A stretch of 64,000 nt of DNA from Micromonospora endolithica (GTDB lineage: Bacteria; Actinomycetota; Actinomycetes; Mycobacteriales; Micromonosporaceae): positions 868,001 to 932,000 of the forward strand of contig NZ_RBAK01000001.1 in the NCBI RefSeq assembly GCF_003626595.1, read 5' to 3'. The notes beneath the pieces are model-generated. The model was not told the DNA's origin, did not search any database, and saw nothing but the letters and a program-made list of their open reading frames with translations. The translations under genes and the position numbers were made by a program. The stretch's first letter is position 1, and every line of letters begins with the position of its first letter. Below, piece after piece: positions 60,699-64,000 of the stretch.

Positions 60699-61688
60699 TC
60701 AGCGGACCGGCAGGGCGGGGACCCCGACGACGCCGGTCCGCCGGCACCGGGCCGCGCGGAGCACCCAGGCCAGCGTGTACGGCGTGACGGCCAGGAGGAA
60801 CAGCGGCAGGACCAGCACCGAGTCGGTGAGCAGGAACAGCTCCCAGTCGGTGGGGCGGGGAAATCCGAGCGACGAGTTGGTCCAGACGGCGAACAGCCAC
60901 AGCGGCGCCGAGACGGGGTCGACGGGGTCGCCGTGCGGCATGAGCGTGTGCCGGCCGGTCGACACGTCACCGAGCACGGCGAGCACCACGGTCAGGTCGG
61001 CCACCACCAGCGCGCCGAGGACACCCGCCGCCCAGGCGGCACGGATCCGCCCCCGCGCGGCGAGGGCCGCCGCGCCCCGCAGCACCACGGTCAGGGCAGC
61101 CAGCCAGAACACCAGCACCGGCATCCCGGTCTCGAACTCGCCGTCGAGGCGCAGCGCGTAGACGATCAGCAGGACGGTGGCCGCGAGCGGCGCCATGACC
61201 GCGACGACCGCGGCCCACCCACCCGGCGGGCCGAGGCGGGCGAGCCGGTCGGCGAGGATCGCCAGCCCGACCGCGACGGCGAGCACGAGCCCGCTGGCCA
61301 GCGGGAGCTGCACGTCGTACGCCCACTCGACCCGCCAGGGCATGGTCTGCACGATCCGGTCCGTCACCACGAACCCGGCCAGGACGACCGCGGCGCAGAC
61401 GGTCGGGGCGAGCAGCAGTGGAAGGGCGGTGCGCAGCAGCCACCGGCCGAGCGGGGCGCGGTCGGCGGCGGGCACACCGGAGCGGCGGGCCGCCAGGCTG
61501 GCCGCGAACAGCAGCATCGCGACGCGCTGCCGGCGGTCGGCCAGCACGTGCAGCTCGGCGGTCCACTCCCGGTGCAGGTCGTCGCGCAGGTCGACGGGCC
61601 AGCGACGCCGGGCGAGCGCCAGCAACAGCGTCGCGACCCGCCGGGTCAGCACCTCGTCGCCCCGGTCGGCGTGGTTCCGCCGGCTCAC
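60699..61688 (-). CDS. Membrane protein coupled to PadR regulator
   Basis: 329-residue protein. An N-terminal cytoplasmic part (about 60 residues, LALARRRWPVDLRDDLHREWTAEL) precedes about seven membrane helices. The N-terminal DLRDDLHREW(T/L)AEL pattern recurs in actinomycete PadR-linked membrane proteins. The GTG start overlaps the PadR stop by four bases (GTGA). It is convergent with the nucleotidyltransferase gene with 16 bp between. The function is unknown. Confidence 0.78.
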   Translation of the reverse strand: MSRRNHADRGDEVLTRRVATLLLALARRRWPVDLRDDLHREWTAELHVLADRRQRVAMLLFAASLAARRSGVPAADRAPLGRWLLRTALPLLLAPTVCAAVVLAGFVVTDRIVQTMPWRVEWAYDVQLPLASGLVLAVAVGLAILADRLARLGPPGGWAAVVAVMAPLAATVLLIVYALRLDGEFETGMPVLVFWLAALTVVLRGAAALAARGRIRAAWAAGVLGALVVADLTVVLAVLGDVSTGRHTLMPHGDPVDPVSAPLWLFAVWTNSSLGFPRPTDWELFLLTDSVLVLPLFLLAVTPYTLAWVLRAARCRRTGVVGVPALPVR

Positions 61689-62017
61689 CACGCCGGCGCT
61701 CCGGTCGGCTCGGCCCCGCCGAGGCCCGGACGCGGGTCCGGCGCGAGGGCCCGCAGTTCGGCCAGCGCCTGCCGGGCTGCGGCGACCCCCTCCGGCGTCA
61801 GCCGGTAGTAGCGGCGAGCCGGTCGACCCACCGTGGACGGGTCGACCGGCTCCCACTCGGCGGCCAGCCAGCCGGCCGCCCGCAGCCGGTGCAGCACCGG
61901 GTAGAGGGTGCCGCTGGGCAGGTCGGTCATCGCCATCAGGTCGAGCCCATAGCGCTCGGCATCCGGCTCGGCCAGCAACGCGGCGAGGACCCGCGCGACC
62001 GGGATCGTGATCCGCAT
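61685..62017 (-). CDS. PadR family regulator
   Basis: 110-residue PadR winged helix: ERYGLDLMAMTDLPSGTLYPVLHRLRAAGWLAAEWE, followed by the wing RPARRYYRLTPEGVAAARQAL. It is shorter than classic PadR and lacks the C-terminal dimer domain, as the other PadR here. It is translationally coupled to the membrane protein. The promoter has TATAGT seven bases before the ATG. Confidence 0.9.
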   Translation of the reverse strand: MRITIPVARVLAALLAEPDAERYGLDLMAMTDLPSGTLYPVLHRLRAAGWLAAEWEPVDPSTVGRPARRYYRLTPEGVAAARQALAELRALAPDPRPGLGGAEPTGAPAW

Positions 62018-62047
62018 GAGCCGGACTATATCGGAACTCTACATAGG
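62015..62047 (-). promoter_or_regulatory. PadR gene 2 promoter with imperfect dyad
   Basis: On the minus strand TATGTAGAGTTCCGATATAG precedes the ATG; TATAGT is the -10 box 7 bases upstream, with no ribosome site. TATGTAG and CGATATA form an imperfect dyad that may be the PadR operator. The TCCGATATA core is shared with the other PadR promoter at 30544-30552. Confidence 0.6.
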
Positions 62048-62105
62048 GGGTGGCTCCGGTCCGACCACCGCGTCGTCCGCGCCGACCTCCGGGTGACCGC
62101 TGAGG

Positions 62106-62972
62106 TCAGGCCGGCACCCGCTCGACCGGGATCCACAGCTCAGCGTCCGCGTGCGCGCCGTCGGCCGAGATCCGGGTACGCGAGATCTCCGGGCCGGGGC
62201 GGCTGCGGTACGGATTCGACGGGAACCACTGGGTGAACACGTCCCGCCACAGGTGCTGCACCGCCTGCGGGAACGCCCCGGACGCCTCGAACACCGCCCA
62301 ACTGCCCGCCGCCACCGGCAGGGCGTCCAGATCCTCCGGTACGTCCGCGCCGGTCACCACCCCGTACCAGTAGTCCAGTTCGGTGCCCTCCGACCGGTCG
62401 CCGGCCAGGCCGTCGCTGACGTTGACCACGCCCCGCGGCTCCTGGTCGGACAACGCCTCGATCCGGCCCTTCGTCTCCGCGTCGAGCCCCTTGACGAAGC
62501 TGACGATCGCCGGGTTCATCCCCTCGTGCACGAGCGGAACCCGCGCCTTGCGGCCTACCAGCCGGAACCCGTCCTTCTCCACGATCCGGTATCGCATACT
62601 GCTGCTCCCTTCCACGATGAGCCGGAAGGACATCCGGGGCTGGGAGCGCAACGCCGCCCCCGTACGCCTCGCCTCGCCGGGGCCGACGCCATGCACGGCG
62701 TGGAACGCCCGCGCGAACGCCTCGGCGGAGCCGTAGCCGTGCCGGACCGCGACGTCCAACAGCGTCCGCTCCCCCGCCAGCACCTCCGCACAAGCGATGG
62801 TGAGCCGCCGCCGCCGGATGTACTCGGACAGGCCGATGCCGGCCAGCGCGGAGAAGAGTCGCCGCAGGTGGTACTCCGACGTCGCGGCGATCCGCGCCAG
62901 CTCGGCCACCTCGACCGGCTCGTCGAGGTGCCGCTCGATGTGGTCCATGACCTGGTTGAGCCGCTCCAGCAC
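62106..62972 (-). CDS. AraC-family regulator with GyrI-like effector domain
   Basis: 288-residue protein. The N-terminal AraC DNA-binding domain has two helix-turn-helix units (VAELARIAATSEYHLRRLFS and LLDVAVRHGYGSAEAFARAF). A GyrI-like/SOUL-type C-terminal ligand domain follows, starting MRYRIVEKDGFRLVGRKARV. This is the Rob/SbmC-like arrangement found in regulators of drug or stress responses. The GTG start has GGAAGGAG six bases upstream. No obvious target gene is adjacent. Confidence 0.9.
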   Translation of the reverse strand: MLERLNQVMDHIERHLDEPVEVAELARIAATSEYHLRRLFSALAGIGLSEYIRRRRLTIACAEVLAGERTLLDVAVRHGYGSAEAFARAFHAVHGVGPGEARRTGAALRSQPRMSFRLIVEGSSSMRYRIVEKDGFRLVGRKARVPLVHEGMNPAIVSFVKGLDAETKGRIEALSDQEPRGVVNVSDGLAGDRSEGTELDYWYGVVTGADVPEDLDALPVAAGSWAVFEASGAFPQAVQHLWRDVFTQWFPSNPYRSRPGPEISRTRISADGAHADAELWIPVERVPA

Positions 62973-63081
62973 CCGGGTCTCCTTCCCTGTCGACCACCAC
63001 GCTAGGTCGACGGAAGGCCCCGGCACCCGACATGCCGTGCCCGTTCCGGTCGGGTGGACCGGCCTACCCTGGGTGTCGGGG

Positions 63082-63462
63082 TCAGGGCCAGGTGCGGGCC
63101 TGGGCGTCGAACACCTCGGCCGGGGTCTCCTGGGGCAGGACGCAGAGCAGGTGCCCGCCGGGGGCCCGCAGGATCCGGCACTCCTGCCACCGCGCCTCCT
63201 GGGTCGCGCCGAGGGCGATCAGCCGGGCCGTCTCCGCCTCGACGTCGTCGGTCTCGATGTCCAGGTGGAACCTCGGTGCGTCGTCGACCGCCTGGACCGC
63301 GGTCACCAGGCCCGGCATTGCGTCGTGCAGGCTGGTGAACTGCGGCTCCGGCGCGTACGTCTCCGGGCGGGCGCCGAGGGCGGCCGACCAGAAGGCGGTC
63401 GCCTGGTCGGCCTCGTCGGCGGGGGTGTCGATGATGAGGGCGAACACGCGGCTGCGATGCAT
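63082..63462 (-). CDS. VOC superfamily protein
   Basis: 126-residue glyoxalase-like protein (SRVFALIIDTPADEADQATAFW..ALGA; HLDIETDDVEAETARLIALGA). It matches the glyoxalase_6-type group without known substrate. The start at 63462 begins at the conserved core (MHRSRVF); an upstream in-frame start would add 12 residues. A GATAAT box lies 9 bases before the ATG, so the promoter may be immediately upstream. Confidence 0.83.
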   Translation of the reverse strand: MHRSRVFALIIDTPADEADQATAFWSAALGARPETYAPEPQFTSLHDAMPGLVTAVQAVDDAPRFHLDIETDDVEAETARLIALGATQEARWQECRILRAPGGHLLCVLPQETPAEVFDAQARTWP

Positions 63463-63519
63463 GCCGGCGACATTATCGAGGGACGCGACCGCCCGCATGC
63501 CCGCCTCGGGCCGATGTGC

Positions 63520-64000
63520 TCACTGACCCACGGAAACCGAGCGCCGATACTCCTGCCAACGGGCGCCAAGGTCGTCCCAGATGCTTTGGTACTGGTCGAA
63601 CATCACCCGGATGCGCGCCGTATCGAGTTCTTCCGGCCTATTCGATGCGATGTAGTAGGTGACGTCGTCCCGAAGCCGGTAGAACCTGTATTGGCATTCC
63701 TCCATCAAAACCCAGCGTGAGCGCCAGGCGAAGAACGGCTCGACCGTGTTGACAACCGTCGCCACCGCCACGAGCGCGAAGCCGAGCCCGGTCCAGAAGT
63801 CGAGGTCCTGCAAACCGAGGATGATCGTGGATGCGACCGATAATGCCAGCGCGGCGAGGCGCGCAACGGTCGCTCGCCGGGTGAAGACCCGCTTCCGCGC
63901 CCTGGCGTACTGATTCGCACGCTCAAGCCGGCCGACCAGGTCGAGCGCAAGCTCGAGTGGTGCAAGACCGGGCTGTGGAATCTCCGACTGTATGGGCTCC
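63520..64000 (-). CDS. SLATT-domain membrane protein, 5' end outside window
   Basis: At least 159 codons, open to the window edge; the start is beyond it. Visible residues read from LELALDLVGRLERANQYARARK through two membrane helices (ARLAALALSVASTIILGLQ and LGFALVAVATVVNTVEPFF) to WVLMEECQYRFYRLRDDVTYY and a C-terminal helical segment. This is the SLATT (SMODS/SLOG-associating two-TM effector) arrangement. SLATT proteins occur in nucleotide-linked bacterial conflict systems, thought to act as membrane effectors, but stand-alone copies are common. The stretch has more A/T in third positions than the rest of the window, suggesting later acquisition. Confidence 0.72.
   Translation of the reverse strand, partial: EPIQSEIPQPGLAPLELALDLVGRLERANQYARARKRVFTRRATVARLAALALSVASTIILGLQDLDFWTGLGFALVAVATVVNTVEPFFAWRSRWVLMEECQYRFYRLRDDVTYYIASNRPEELDTARIRVMFDQYQSIWDDLGARWQEYRRSVSVGQ

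Overview
The window is uniformly high-GC DNA with NNS/NNC codon bias, frequent GTG starts and several F420-type proteins. It reads as a chromosome segment of an actinomycete, most likely Micromonosporaceae (Micromonospora-like). The genus is an inference from gene content and from a short GGGCCC-centred intergenic repeat present in eight copies. No CRISPR array, rRNA, tRNA, insertion sequence or phage module was seen.

The backbone is a gene order I recognise from other actinobacteria (compare M. tuberculosis Rv2213-Rv2225): leucyl aminopeptidase, sucB/dlaT, TIGR01777 epimerase, lipB, lipA, DUF4191 protein, RDD protein, glnA1, glnE, glnA2 and panB, in that order. Much of it makes and uses lipoate (lpd, sucB, lipB, lipA) or handles glutamine nitrogen: adenylylatable GlnA1, its adenylyltransferase GlnE, GlnA2, and glutamine-dependent NadE. 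A good GlnR-type box lies upstream of glnA1.

Accessory blocks interrupt this backbone. 4.8-10.4 kb: SDR/TetR pair, LtrA protein, luciferase-like monooxygenase, MerR/aldo-keto reductase pair. 11.4-16.0 kb: secreted PHB-depolymerase-like esterase and membrane proteins. 16.7-19.5 kb: DsbA-like protein, ABM monooxygenase, and an archaeal-type aspartyl-tRNA synthetase preceded by what I read as an Asp-specific translational T-box. 20.5-25.5 kb: membrane glycosyltransferase and a large LuxR ATPase. 29.4-37.3 kb: MarR and PadR units, tandem MptB-like mannosyltransferases, a membrane protein with a repeat inside its reading frame. 40.4-51.5 kb: amidotransferase, TetR/VOC unit, LD-carboxypeptidase, Vgb-like lyase, 1000-residue secreted amylase, MarR/quinone oxidoreductase pair. 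56.0-64.0 kb: F420-NADP reductase, RNB nuclease, histone H1-like protein, a NUDIX remnant, nucleotidyltransferase, PadR unit, AraC/GyrI regulator, and a SLATT membrane protein cut by the window edge.

Regulatory DNA is unusually readable. Four divergent regulator/enzyme pairs carry clear palindromes. About eleven genes have a TAnnnT -10 box 6-8 nt before the start codon and no Shine-Dalgarno sequence, as expected of leaderless mRNAs. Three repeat families sit between genes, and some copies enter coding or regulatory sequence. The main candidate for follow-up is the AspRS T-box with a repeat copy inside its leader.
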